A DNA stretch of 64,000 nt, from assembly GCA_030248195.1 (NCBI GenBank), contig JASAND010028778.1, positions 1 to 64,000 on the forward strand, read 5' to 3'. A program made the translations under genes and the position numbers. Of this stretch, positions 22,742 to 35,150 are shown one piece after another; within the stretch, counting starts at the first letter, position 1; every line of letters begins with the position of its first letter. Source of the stretch: Trissonchulus latispiculum. Its lineage: Eukaryota > Nematoda > Enoplea > Enoplida > Ironidae. Under the pieces are notes generated by a model. It did not search any database. It saw nothing but the letters and a program-made list of their open reading frames with translations, and was not told the origin of the DNA.

Positions 22742-24534
22742 TTGGACCGCACAGCCTTGTGCGAAACAGAGGGCCATAGTGTATCCACCGGGCTTCCTAT
22801 TGCGTGTGAAGGCAAGAAGCATGCTTTGAAGAAACTTATTTCTGGGCAAACTAAAGACGTGGAATTGACAGAAAAAGGATCTGATGAAGACGTTCCTTTG
22901 TTAGTTAATTCAGACGATTGGAGAACTTTCATAGATTTTGCCACAGATATTGCCAGATGCAGGAAGGAGATTGAGCTGGCAGATGACGGTAACAGAGATA
23001 ACATTTTCTATTTGCCGGTAATTGTGGACCGTATATCTTCAGCATTTAAATTGTTTCCGCTTTGGTCTGCCGTGATGGTACCAATTTTTGGATATGGAAA
23101 TACAACGGCCTCCAGTGCAGCTGTCGAGTCATACTTCAGTAGCCTGAAACGCAGGGATTTTAAAGGTCTTCCTTTGCAGAGAGCAGACGAATTTGTGATG
23201 GAACATCTGGTATTGATTGATGGCTCTCTGAAACTCACCCTGATGGACCAGTCTACGCCAAAGGCAAAACCTACAGAGCCACATCAGGCATGCATTGCTT
23301 GCCAGCGTGGAGATTTTCCGTCCGGAGCCCATAGGTGATTCTTTTGCAAACAGCCGGTGCACATCCTGCAATTCTGTTCATATCCGTTGGAGGGTTAGGA
23401 GGAAGGCTATGGCGAACAGAGAGTTTTCACCACTTGCCGACAAAATTTGTCCCATTGTTCTGCTTTATCGGGGGATCTTCAGGCTGTAGAAAACTGGAGC
23501 AATAAGGGAGTGACAAACGCCAAGAGTAAGCGTCGCTCATATCTAGACCCTAATCCAAACATTGCTTCACATGACTATGAAAGTCTCCGTGGCCCGGCTG
23601 CTGTGAAAGTTTTGAAGAATGGCAGTACACTCCGTTCTGTGCGCCTAGGAAAAGAAAATATCCAACTGCAGTCAACCTGCGCCTTTGATGCGTTGGTTCA
23701 AGGCATTGCAACTGCATACTGTGACAGCGAAGCTTTCCATGAGGTCGTTGATACCCAACTCCCCAATAATGCTGTTTTAGCACTGTCGAAACAATTGGCC
23801 GAAGGAACCATCAATATGAACACTTACACCAGTAGAGCCCGGATTTTGATAGACACTTTAAATCCACGGAGGATTTTGGTGGCAGCAAAAACGTGAACTG
23901 TACAGTTAACGTTGCTACATTGGTTGAAATGATTCTTAGAAGCTTTCCTTCAGTTGTCGAGTCCAAATCCTGTTCCTCAAGGTCTTGTCCTAATGGCAAA
24001 ATTGAAATTTTCTCTGGGTCCATAATAGCCAGTTTCGCGAACTTGAAATCAGCTGACACCCTTGCTGAAGAACTTATCCCTGATCAAGATCCCAGCATCT
24101 GCAACAAAGCTATTTCTTTGAGTGCAGCTGTCCCCGTTGGTTGTTTTGATTTTGACCCTGCTGTATCCTCAAACAGACGATGCAACGGCATTTTCACCAA
24201 ACGTCGACGGTGCTTTAATCACGTGTTCATCGAACCTTGGAATTCCACCTCCCCGACAGCGCCGGCTGGCTTTTATTCTGCAACCTTAGATAGCTTTTCA
24301 CTTCAGATAGAACTTGATGGAGTTACCATGACATTAAGAAGCGTTGTCCACTTCATCCCACCTATTGGACGCGGTCTGGGACACTACATTGCCTTTTGCC
24401 GGCGATCGACAGGGAAATGGGAAGGCTATAATGATTTTGATGACAAGCCCAGTTCAGCAAGGGGATCCCAGACAGTTATGACCAGCCTCGTTTTTACAGT
24501 GTTTGAAAATATATGTGATCTCACTCAGTTTTAA
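22742..24534 (+). pseudogene. degraded NOF-type Mutator-like transposase with USP-like C-terminal domain
   Basis: Remnant of a transposase-family protein spread over three reading frames (22,742-23,338; about 23,340-23,430; 23,447-23,896; 23,893-24,534). The first part carries the block FPLWSAVM..FGYG..ASSAAVES.F..LK and a C-x2-C pair followed by PSGAH, which I associate with NOF/MULE transposases. The upstream catalytic DDE region is absent. A 22-nt insertion near 23,336, a shift near 23,420 and another near 23,890 (A-run) break the frame. The C-terminal third has a Cys box (STCAFDALVQ, Cys codon 23,678-23,680) and a His box (GHYIAFCRR, His codon 24,382-24,384) followed by GYNDFDD, the layout of ubiquitin-specific proteases. 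The family call comes from remembered motifs. Confidence 0.6.
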
Positions 24535-25565
24535 ACGTGTGATTCTTAGTTTCGTGATCCCGAAAAATTTCGATTGTAGCTTTAGAGCGTGTGCTCTTAA
24601 TAGTGCTATTGCGTGGACATTTATTTGATTAAAAGGTAGACTACTTTGAAGTTTGAACGTATACATAAATGAATGACCAAAGGCCAGATTCATCATAATC
24701 CCTTCTTTAACCCTTTTATTCCCGCGGCTGCCAATTGGCACAAGTGCTGATTTTTGGCATCTTATATTTTGGGATAGGGTGCAGTTGCCGGTTGGCAATC
24801 TGGGCAGTTGCTCCTTTTATCTTTAGCACGTCCACCCTATTTTAGGAGAATATTTCGACACCTGCTTGAAAAATCTAGTTTCTATGGCATTCCGCCGGCT
24901 ATGGAAATTTTGATGGTTTCAAGCCCTGTTCGAGCGCTGCATTCAAGCAAATCCAGAGCCGGCTGTAGTTCGTCGGCAGAAAGGTCGTTCCACCAGGTGA
25001 TGCGGGAGGTTATGCGCATTAACATAACGTATAGTTGATCCCGTCTCTGAATCAAGTCTTGCAGCTAGAAATAAATTTATTGGATTTTTGCAATGAAAAT
25101 TTAGCAAAATTTCGTACTTTGTCCGAATTTGACGGCTTGTAACTTTTTCTGGGTGCATCGGAGACCCTTCAATGCTCAATCATGAAATGTAGAGCAATTA
25201 ATTCTCTATCGATTGGTGGCAGTCCCATCTCTGTAGATGGTCTCAGTAAAAAACGGCAGCCAAAAATGTAAAATTGGTCATTTTGAGCCGATTTCCCCGA
25301 GAAGTCGTGGGCAGAAGAGGGTTAAAGAATAACATCAAAAATCGAAATTTGATCTTTTGACAGCCTTCCAGCACAGTTTTACAGTGTTCTCAATCCCAAA
25401 TAACAATTTTTAAATGAATTTCTGGAAGACTCACAAAATCCAAGCAACTGATTAATTCTACTTCTTTAATTTCCCACAGCTGTATACGTACATATTCTAA
25501 TTTTAACATTAAGACTTATATAGTATATATTAGGCCAAGTTTTGAACTTGGAATATGTCTGTTGG
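24535..25565. other. no recognisable gene
   Basis: Single-copy-looking AT-rich sequence downstream of the transposase fossil. Only short open frames without domains. Confidence 0.45.
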
Positions 25566-25570
25566 AATGG

Positions 25571-25745
<175 letters not shown>

Positions 25746-26619
25746 CTGAGGAGGGAGGAGGGGCAGCAATTTATGAATTTTTTGAAGCTTTTGAAGTATC
25801 GATTTGGACAGAAGGGAGTTCAGGGCGTTGTTTGCTTCCGCCCCAATTGTATTGAAAACTTTCGAAAAAAACAGCAAGACATGCTTGTTATGTATGCGCC
25901 CGCAGGGATTTGAACCCACCAGTACAAACACACCTTGCACGTGAAATTAAAAGTTTTCCTTACTCGTTGCAAACATTTTTACACGGTTTTACAAGTGATT
26001 TTTAAAACCTTGAGACCGTTTTTGAAAAATGACCGTTTCGATTTCGCAAAGCTTGGCCTAATTTTTTGGCTCCAAAAAGTGCTGGGGCTTGGAGTGGGGC
26101 ATATTAGGTGCAGGGGAGGGGAGCCGGGGTAGCCCTCAACCACTTTTTCACCCCCCCCCTCGATTTTTTGGGGGGGACACCCACGCTGGGGGGAGTCCTT
26201 CCGACGGCGAGTACATTGGACAAAAACAGGGTATTTTCAGAGTAACTTTTGCAAAAATTTTCTAAAAAGTACAATTTTTTGCTTAAAGTATATGAATTTT
26301 CGATTTTTTGCCACTTTTGGTCCACGGTTTGGAATGGAGTAGCGAAATCTGAAATTGTGCTCTGCCCCCCGCCCCTAACACATCTATCACTGTGTTCCTT
26401 GTTAGGTCCCCCCTCCCAATCGCTCCACCCCGACCCCGACCCCGCAGACAAAAATTATGCTTTCCAGGATAGCTAGGCGTAGGCTTGGAAGCGAAATCTT
26501 GATATTAAAATTTAAACTTTCTTAAACATTAGAGTTAATTTAATTATACTAGTGTACTAAAAACTACATTGAAAATACATCATCTTAGTATAAATGTTTT
26601 CATATAAACTCATCTTTTG
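25746..26619. repeat. noncoding, repeat C fragment
   Basis: A diverged repeat C piece lies at about 25,960-26,180 (AAATGACCGTTTCG..GTGCTGGGGCTTGG). A tRNA T-arm-like GGTTCAAATCCCTGC is present on the minus strand at about 25,895-25,920, without a matching acceptor or anticodon arm. No gene. Confidence 0.4.
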
Positions 26620-27546
26620 GCCGCTGGTATACTGTCAAGCCGGGCGGCCATCGAAATGTATTTGTAGTAAATTTTCTGTTTAACTACATCAACTATGGCT
26701 TGCATGTAGTTACACTACATTGAGCGCTGAGCAATGTAGTATGGGTCTTTCTACATTCTTGCCCGACAGGTTGACACGCGTCTTCTTTGGGGCTTCCCCC
26801 CACTCACTATAAGGAACTTATAACTATAGGAACTTATACTATGGGAACTCAGGTGAACTTTTGTTGGGCCTAGTCCAGCAAAGAGAGGACAACAAGGCCT
26901 ACCTCTCCAGAAACAAAATACACACTTTTATGCACACACGCAATTCCAGAGGGGCTTAACTCTTTTCCTCATAATTAACTTAGTACGAATATTAATCGGA
27001 CATATCTAACTAAATACGTAGTGTATCAAGGTCCTCATTTTAAGTCTTCGAAAACTGCACAGATTACGTAAAATTAAAGAAACAATAGTCAAAATTCGTA
27101 ATATTTCCCCTTTGGTTATGTTTATGTGTTAGTACTTATTATTTATAGTATTTAAGGGACTATGAGTGGGAACCCAAACCCCTGATTTTGAGTTAGGGAG
27201 CCACTTTGCTACGGCTCTGAAACTAATAATTTAGTTAGTAGGACTATTTTGACAAGCAATTATTACTCACTAGCTTTCTTTAAATTTCAATTTAAGTCTT
27301 CTGCCAAACTTTCAAGGCGTACTTTTTCCACAAAACTTCTTTTTACAGACAATTCTGGAGAATTGCAAAATCATAAAAATTTAAGCACAACAAAGTTCAA
27401 GGCTAGAAACTACATACGCACAGAGTCTAAGTTTAATTTATTAGTTAGTTTAGGTAGCTAGATAATTGTTAGTATTTTATGAATTTGAAGTATGAATGTA
27501 TCCCAAAAACGGTACCTATTAAGACGGTTATTCGGGTAAACCCCTC
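26620..27546. other. no clear gene; possible small MITE
   Basis: The stretch 26,635-26,785 has weakly inverted ends (TGTCAAGCCGGGC against GCCCGACAGGTTGACA) and internal TGTAGT repeats, suggesting a MITE. AACTTATA direct repeats lie at 26,810-26,845. The rest is AT-rich and unremarkable. Confidence 0.3.
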
Positions 27547-27984
27547 ATGGAGCGTGAGGTTCCGAAATTAACCGAAATTCAGGAATGTCTTGGAATGGTT
27601 GCAGAAGGCTTTGATTTGTATGAGTGTGAAGTGAATATTTTGGTTGTTCTTAGTGGCATCTCACGGAAACTCCCTTGTGCGATAGGGACTGTGAGAATTG
27701 CCAAATTAGTATGAATGTCAGTTTCGAACCAACTCAACTGATGACTTTCAATTATAAATCAGGTTCAACGCTGGATGATCCATTAATCATTCGCCAAGAC
27801 TATCTAGTATCCTATTAACGTTCGGGAATTCGTTAGCGCCTTAATTGAGTTGACTGAAATGTCAGTTGATAATATAGATAGCGTTATTGGGATAATCCAG
27901 GACTCCAAGGATCCAACAAATCGCAGTAAAGCACAAGCAACAAACGTTATATCGCAAATCATGCCAAACTCTAATCAAAATTAA
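27547..27984 (+). pseudogene. possible frame-broken coding sequence, unknown
   Basis: Three consecutive open segments in successive frames cover 438 bp. The first is ATG at 27,547 to TGA near 27,714 (about 54 codons, MERE..AKLV). The second starts at an overlapping ATG near 27,712 and runs to TAA near 27,819. The third runs from about 27,807 to TAA at 27,984 and contains NIDSVIGIIQDSKDPTNRS. Each has codon-like composition, and they meet end to end, as if one gene of about 145 codons had taken two indels or has unrecognised introns. No family recognised. Neighbouring DNA gives no context. Confidence 0.25.
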
Positions 27985-30703
27985 TACTTCATTGAACCCA
28001 AAACGTCACATAGACTGGATTATCTTAATATCTGGCAGTTCACCAATTCTCATCTGGTGCATGAGACCAATTCCTGTGGATCTGCCCCACAACTCCTGTA
28101 TTAGACAGGAAAATGGAATGAGTGTGTTTAATTGCTTGATTGTATGTTGAATAACTGGTAATCTGAAAAGAAACGAGTATGACAGACAGTATGAGTGAAT
28201 GTTCAGCATGATGTCGATATATGTAAATCAAGTAGTTAGTTGAGTCTAGGGTCACGGGGACCCCCAGAATAGGCTATTACTACCAGGTGGTCCTCGATTC
28301 GTCCGCGTAGGTAATCCTGTAATAAATGAGCGGACGAATCGCAAACAGGGACTTCGTGCTGGTCTGCCTCATCTATTTAGAGCAAATTGCCTGTTTAGAA
28401 AAATATAGTTAAGTTCTGCCCATAAAGTGTTGTCCTGTATTTGTATGTATTAATTAGCTAGAATTATGTCATTTGTGCCCTCATTCGAACTTATGGGTGA
28501 AACAACCGAATTCGTCCAAAACTGGTGTTTGCTGCAGCATATTGTAAAAGCTGCTCAAACTTTTTATGTCAGCCTTTTAGCACAAAAGGTAAAAGTTCTA
28601 CGTTAATCGTTTTCTTAAAAGCCAACATTGCAGAAATCATGTTAAAACAATAGTCCTTGCCCTCACTCGTTCTCGCTACCACTCGCTCTAGTTTGTATTT
28701 GTATGAAGTACATTCTCACCATGGTTCAAACTTTTTATGCCAGCCTATTGCCCTATTATCCCAAAAGGTAAACGTTTCTGGTCAACCAATTCTCGCCAAA
28801 CTGGGTTGCAAACATCGAATCATGTTTACTCGGCAACATCAGAATCACTTACGGATCAAATGGTTGTTGTAAATATCGTTACGTAAGTATCAGAATAATA
28901 CCTAAAAACACATAAATAATAATTAATTAATGTATTAATATTGGTTGTTTACGTCAGGTGTAAGAATTGCAATAAACCATCTTCTAATAAACCAAAAAAG
29001 AGGAATAACTTTACAAATAATTATTTTAGTCTCGCAAACGCATTATACAGGAAACGGGTGCTTTCCTGTCTCAAAAGGCCCTAATTGGTAGTAGTCCTTA
29101 TGCTGAAACCTAACTATATGTGCAAAACCGAATATATGTGCAAAAGAGCACGCGTTGAATCGGCGATTTCCTGCATTCTAATGCAGGAAATCGCCCAAAG
29201 AAAATCATATTCGGTAAATCTTGTTTGTGTTAAGTCAATAACGCATAATCGATTTTGTTTTGCTTCGCTAAAACGTTCAAAATATGCCATTTCTAGTTTT
29301 CAACATAATCTCAGCTAGAACTAACTCAACTTCGAAATTTTGTCTCAGAAAGCCTTTTAAAGTGAGTAATAGTTGCTGGGTTTGATTCCCGCACTTGTAT
29401 TCTGAACTAATGGGTTTTAACCCATTTGATTCAGGTTCGTCGAAGGTCACTCCTGCCGGATTTGGATCCTCAGTATTCTGATCCAGTGAAGCTTTGAGCG
29501 AATTGATGAGCCAGTGTCTGCAGAAGCAGTAGCCCAGTTATCCAGTAGATTAGCCAGTAGTGATTGATATTGATTTGGCTGATCCGATTCTGATCCCGTT
29601 GAGCGCTATTCAGTACAATTGAAGGAACATTGGAGGAAGATTGCAGTCTAAGAATCTGAGGCAGAGACTTGACCAAGAGAACCTAATCACTGTCGGGTGA
29701 ACGGAAAATTATAACAGAAGTTAATCATATTCCATTTCTTGTTCTCATATCTTAAAAGATCTGAAAATGCAATCTTTTATCTGTACGTCAATCATCTTTT
29801 CGGAAGCTACCATCCTTGTATTGTCTCTGGCTTAGGCCAACTGCAAGACTATACTAGAAGAAGAAAGATAGTGAAGCCATTTAAATTAACTGTTTAATTT
29901 ATTTAATAATAACATTTGAAGCCATCTCCTGGCACCCCGCCTAGACCGACCCCTGTATTGTTCCCCAGTCCAACTTTCCGAAACCACTCGTGAAGCTGCA
30001 GGTGTAGCTTGACGGGATTACCCAACTTCATAGACCGGAATTGTTCAGAACCGACACTCAGTGAATTTTAGTTAATCATCTGTTATACTGAACCTGTGTT
30101 GTAGAATATTGTAAAAGACTAATAGAGAGTAGAATTGAGTGAAACACACGGCACCCAACACTGCATAACGTGCCCAGTCATAATAACTGAAGAAGAGGAC
30201 TAATAATTAGTATTAACTTAATTAGTAACCGGTCGAATCTTAAATCCAATCATTTATACTTTCGTTTATATGCTATAATCTCTCATCTCCTAACACAATC
30301 CTATTCCCAGGGCTTGCAACTCTGGCTAACTGTGTAAACTTGATAATTATTGTCAACTGTTAAACCTGTTGTTCAGATACTGTCAGTCTAACTTTTGTGA
30401 ATTATTCTCAATATCTGCCGTGAACCATTTTATCACCGCAAGTGTAACAGTAACTATCCATTGTAATAAATTAATCTTGTCACGCGTAGACTTTCGGGCT
30501 TACATTTTAGACAGCTGAAAAGGGATCCAGGTGCGGTCTCCCACATAATCGAAAGGTAAGACTCTCAGACCCCAGATTAGGTCTGAGTCCAGAGTGCAAG
30601 ACCAGCTGTTTAGTCTCAGTTTTGACCTGTTGCGTCAAGACAGTTCTATCAATACTCCAGGTGCGATCGGATAGAACCTAACCCCCTTTAACTTAACGAA
30701 CTC
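27985..30703. other. repeat-poor noncoding stretch
   Basis: The G/C homopolymers and dispersed repeats of the first 27 kb are missing here. A perfect hairpin lies at 29,162-29,195, and a tRNA T-arm-like GGTTTGATTCCCGC lies near 29,380. No open frame longer than about 80 codons and no recognised domain. It may be host single-copy DNA or an old unrecognised element. Confidence 0.4.
29162..29195. repeat. perfect 15-bp hairpin
   Basis: GGCGATTTCCTGCAT (29,162-29,176) pairs perfectly with ATGCAGGAAATCGCC (29,181-29,195) around a TCTA loop. Confidence 0.75.
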
Positions 30704-30749
30704 ACAACAGTACCCCTATCCAGGTTAGCCTGGATAGGGGTACTGTTGT
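30704..30749. repeat. perfect 21-bp hairpin
   Basis: The left arm 30,704-30,724 (ACAACAGTACCCCTATCCAG G) and the right arm 30,729-30,749 are exact inverse copies around a TTAG loop. The right arm is also the start of the 183-bp direct repeat. Confidence 0.85.
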
Positions 30750-31377
30750 TAACCAAAATCCTTAATACAGGTTGCAATGCACCTTTCAGACACCTAGTAT
30801 CTAAGTTTGTCTAACTCTAAGACAAACGCCTAACCTTCCGTGTAAATTGAACTGTGAATCGAAACGAACCCAATTTAGGCTTGAGACCGAAGCCTGACAA
30901 CCTTCGTTTAACACGTTCACTACTAATACCATTTTTGGTTAATTACTTCATAGACTAATATTATTTTAGTATAAACACATTCACAAACAAAAATATAAAC
31001 AATGCAGGCATAATACCCTCCTATGGTGCAATTTTGCGAAATTTTGCCTTTCCGTACACTAAAAGCCGCATGAATGTTTTGCTTCGCAGACTAAAAAATT
31101 TTTCTTCTCTGTAAACTACATGCTAACCTGACCCACCGGTGGGTCAGCAGTCTGTCAGTAGGAATCGGGCTGACCCACCGGTGGGTCAGTAGTGCCTGGA
31201 TAGGGGTACTGTTGTTAACCAAAATCCTTAATACAGGTTGCAATGCACCTTTCAGACACCTAGTATCTAAGTTTGTCTAACTCTAAGACAAACGCCTAAC
31301 CTTCCGTGTAAATTGAACTGTGAATTGAAACGAACCCAATTTAGGCTTGAGACCGAAGCCTGACAACCTTCGTTTAA
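30729..31377 (+). repeat. 183-bp direct repeat pair with palindromes between
   Basis: Copies at 30,729-30,911 and 31,195-31,377 are nearly identical (one difference seen, C/T near 31,325). The 283-bp spacer has two identical perfect 20-bp palindromes, CTGACCCACCGGTGGGTCAG, at 31,128-31,147 and 31,170-31,189. The spacing is like a small insertion with a long duplication, or a pair of terminal repeats, but no element family is recognised. Confidence 0.7.
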
Positions 31378-31758
31378 AGTGGAAATCAAATCAAATCAAA
31401 TCAACAGAATTGTTAATTTAATCTAGGTCAGTTCGTTACATATCATCATAAAACGCCGACAACTGTTAAATTGGTTACGTTACGTCTAAAAAGTTTTGCC
31501 AATATTTAATATCAACAATATTTAATGAGTACAGGTTAGCAATTACCATTGGAGAACTAATGCCCAAATTAAAAAGATTGATATTAGCCAGCAATATTAG
31601 ATAACTGTTATCTAATTTTCTGGATTTTCAATCAATCCCGAAATAACAGCTAACTGATATCATTTCTATCTGATAACTGTTATGATTTTTGTTGAATGAC
31701 AACAGTAATCATTAAAAATAGATAACAGCTAGGAAATTTTTTTACAGTGATCACATAC
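31378..31758. other. AT-rich spacer
   Basis: Several TAACTGTTATC / GATAACAGCTA inverted short repeats lie at 31,600-31,735. No gene. Confidence 0.4.
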
Positions 31759-31764
31759 ATGAAA

Positions 31765-34240
31765 GGGGTCTTATCTCGATTACCCCCCACCAATCAAAAT
31801 CCTTAAAACTTGACCAAATGAGCTAAAATTTGGTTTGGGTATGTTTTCGACCACGCTGAGTTCAAATATCGCAAAATTTTTCGATTTCGCGAAATTCGAT
31901 TTTGTTTCAATTTCGAAGAGGGACCAAAGGAACCCGAAAAATTTTTTCCCTTCGATTTTGCTGAAAAGATGTATATAGAGGTTTTTGGGGTCGTAGAACA
32001 TGAATCTGAAGTCCGTTTTTCAATTAACCTTTTCGTTAGCTCAGTATAAGCAAGAGTACATAATATAAGAGTGTGCTACTAGGCACACTCTATCTTATCA
32101 GAGCAAAAACTATGCTCTGCAGTCTGCACGCTAACGGCACATCCCCCCCTCAAATCAGACCCTGACCCCCCCCCCCCGCAAATCAGTAGCTAGTCGAAAC
32201 GGGGGCACGCTCACTCTCTCTACGTTTGTGTGCTTAAGGGGGGGGCTACGAATTTCACTAAAGGTTTGATGTTGGAAAAGCTAGCTAGTATTTTCCCATA
32301 TAATAGTATTTCAAACAGACGTGTGTCTTCTCGCTGATTGGCTAATGTTTATGGTAGGTATGTATTTTAATGGGAATTTTTATTATTCTAACACGAACTA
32401 AGTTAATACAATTAAGGTGGGGGCTACGAATTTCACTAAAAGTTCGATGTTGGAAAAGCTAGCTAGTCTTTTGCCATATAATAATATTAGGCTTAGTGTA
32501 AAATATTTTAAAGTTTGAAAGAATTCCATGCAGCGTAGCGTCCTGTGGAGCCATCAGAAGTTGGTGTTGTCGGTTCAAAGCTCGACATGACACGTACACA
32601 AACTTTGCCTCGCCCTGATCGCTGTGCGCAAGGTACGGTACCCAAATTTTCCAGAAATAGTACTGACATATAGCGCTTTGATATCGTGTAAACTAATCCT
32701 TAGTTCAGCATATACTTTTCTGTGCCATACAATCAAAGTGCGAAATTTGGGTGTTGTAGGTCTATACGGGTGGAGGTTAATTAACGACTAATGAGCTGGG
32801 GTTTGCAAAACGAACCCAACTTTCCTCCAATTAATACTCCAAGTATCTGCCTTAACTTTTGTAAAAATGACGTCATTTCGTAAATCCCTGCGATCGCAGT
32901 GCTGGATTATATTATCGATATTGTCGCTGTTATTTGGTGCCATTTCGAAGATGTGAGCCAATTACTCTAAAGTACTGTGGCAGAATCGGCTGAAACTTTG
33001 CACATTACAGGCCAGTGAGTGTACCAAGATGTGTCGAAAGCTATGTCACTAAACCTTGCTCCAATATTTAAAAATGCTAGATTGATTTCTCAAAGTATGG
33101 ATGGCGATCGCTCCAAAAAGCTCTAAGACAGTTGTAAGCGCATACTGAACGAAGGAAGCGTCATATCGAAAAACGGATTTCATATTCGGATTCAGCAGGT
33201 CAAATAACCCCTATAAGCACCTTTTCGGCAAAATCGGAGACAAAAAATTTTTTGACCTCATTTTTACTGCGCTTAGCTAAATTTTCAGGCCTAAAAATAA
33301 GGGTTATTTCACAACAAAAAGTTTGCTAGCACACTAACCAGAAAACCAAAAGCCTTGAAACTCACAGACAGTTTGCCACTATTAGAGCCTAATATTTGGT
33401 AAAAAGCTGGGGTAGGCTAGGGCTGTCAATTTTATTAGATCGAAAACGGCGCACGGTCACTTTGCAACTTTTTGCCAAATTTCAAACTTTGAGCTGTTAT
33501 AGCTGAAGAAGGAAGCAACGCTCGAAAGCCGGAATACTTTTAATATTTAGCACTAGTAACAGTTAACATTTGTGGCAAAAAGTTTCAGAATTGGTCAAAT
33601 CGTTTATCCACCAGAGTTCGGAAAACCTTTTTCAAAAAACTCACTTTTCGCACCAAAATTTCTACTTTGGCGTAGTGCCAGAATCGGTGTGTGTGTTAGA
33701 TATAATAATGCCCACTACGGACTATTTAACCTTGATATGTTAGGTAATCATATGCCAAAAGGTAGGTCTCTGAAGAAGTTGGGCAAAACCGTTCGTAGCC
33801 CCCCCCCCCCCTTAAGCTCGAAAACACAAGCAGTGCGTGCGCGAATTTTGTGCCTGCTTCGAGCTTTAGAACACAAACATAGCGCACAAAATTCTTTGAA
33901 GTGGTGGGTCTAATTTGCGGGAGGGGGGGGGGTGGGCCGTTAGCGAGTAGACCATAGTTTTTGCCCTGAATACATAGAGTGTGCCTAGTGGCACACTGTT
34001 ATATTGCTCTACGACCCCGAAAATCCCTATATACATCTTTTCAACAAAATCGAAGGCAAAAAATTTTTCGGTTTCCCTTGGTCCCACCTTAGAAATCGAA
34101 AAAATCGAATTTCGCGAAATCGAAAAATTTTGCGATATTTGAACTCAGCGTGGTCGAAAACATACCCAAGCCAAATTTTAGCTCATTTGGTCAAGTTTTA
34201 AGGATTTTGAGTGGTGGGGGGGTAATCGAGATAAGACCCC
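31765..34240. mobile_element. foldback-type DNA transposon with about 0.5-kb inverted ends
   Basis: The ends read GGGGTCTTATCTCGATTACC and its inverse. The inverted similarity extends about 490 bp on the left (31,765-32,252) and about 455 bp on the right (33,785-34,240). An exact 6-bp duplication ATGAAA flanks the element (31,759-31,764 and 34,241-34,246). Length 2,476 bp. The interior is noncoding; a 70-bp segment near 32,240 is repeated at 32,416. The open frames at 31,780-32,001 and 34,004-34,201 are the two inverted ends and not genes. A 6-bp duplication is known for Polintons, but the termini do not start with AGT, so the class is open. Confidence 0.8.
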
Positions 34241-34246
34241 ATGAAA

Positions 34247-34345
34247 GAAGGGTAACATTCAATGCCGAGTATTGCGTTGCCGAGAATGCGCATTGCCGAG
34301 AATGGCATTGCTGAGAATTGCATTGCCGAGAAAGTGCGTTTTATG
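34247..34345 (+). repeat. short ATTGCCGAGAATG tandem repeats
   Basis: Five diverged copies of a 13-18-bp ATTGCCGAGAAT-like unit lie between the foldback element and the virus-like element. Confidence 0.6.
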
Positions 34346-34408
34346 AAACCCGCTGTTTCTATGCTGCAAGCATATTCAGTCAGTAGTAATAGAGAGATCA
34401 ATTGGGAC

Positions 34409-35150
34409 CACTTTGGGTGCCATTTTGCTCTCACTTTGGGGAGCTATTGGGTGACCATTTTGCTCCCATTTTTTGGGTGACCACTTGGCTCTCAACTTTT
34501 GGGTGACTAATTAGCTCCCAATGGTGATGAATGTAATGAGTGAAAATTTTGAGTGGTGATTTGACTCAACTTTTGGATGACCATTTTTGCTCTCACTTTT
34601 GGGTGACACTTTTGCTCTCACTTTTGGGTAACACTTTGCTCTCACTTTTGGGTGACACTTTTGCTCTCACTTTTGGGTGACGTTTTTGCTCCCGATTTTT
34701 GGGTGCCGATTTGACTCAACTTTTGGGTGACACTTTTGCTCTCACTTTTGGGTGACCATTTTGCTCTCACTTTTGGGTGGTGATTTGACTCAACTTTTGA
34801 GTGGTGATTTGACTCAGCTTTTGAGTGGTGATTTGACTCAACTTTTGGGTGGCCATTTGACTCTCAACTTTTGAGTGGTGATTTGACTCAACTTTTGGGT
34901 GACACTTTTGCTCTCACTTTTGGGTGACACTTTTGCTCTCACTTTTGGGTGACACTTTTGCTCTCACTTTTGGGTGACGTTTTTGCTCCCGATTTTTGGG
35001 TGCCAGTTTTGCTCTCACTTTTGGGTGACACTTTTGCTCTCACTTTTGGGTGACCATTTTGCTCTCACTTTTGGGTGACCATTTTGCTCTCACTTTTGGG
35101 TGACCATTTTGCTCCCACTTTTATGTGACACGTTTGCGCTCAACTTTTTT
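34409..35150 (+). repeat. 25-bp minisatellite, left arm
   Basis: About 29 units of GTGACACTTTTGCTCTCACT plus TTTGG, with variants GTGACCATTTTGCTCTCAC and a second type, GTGGTGATTTGACTCAACTT. The same unit types occur inverted in the right arm. The array is the outermost block of the virus-like element. Confidence 0.85.

Noticed and set aside
25893..25925. tRNA-like T-arm on the minus strand
   Set aside because: B-box-like sequence is present, but no acceptor pairing, D-arm or anticodon arm could be found.
31780..34201. Two similar 65-73-codon frames
   Set aside because: They are the inverted ends of the foldback element read from both sides, not genes.
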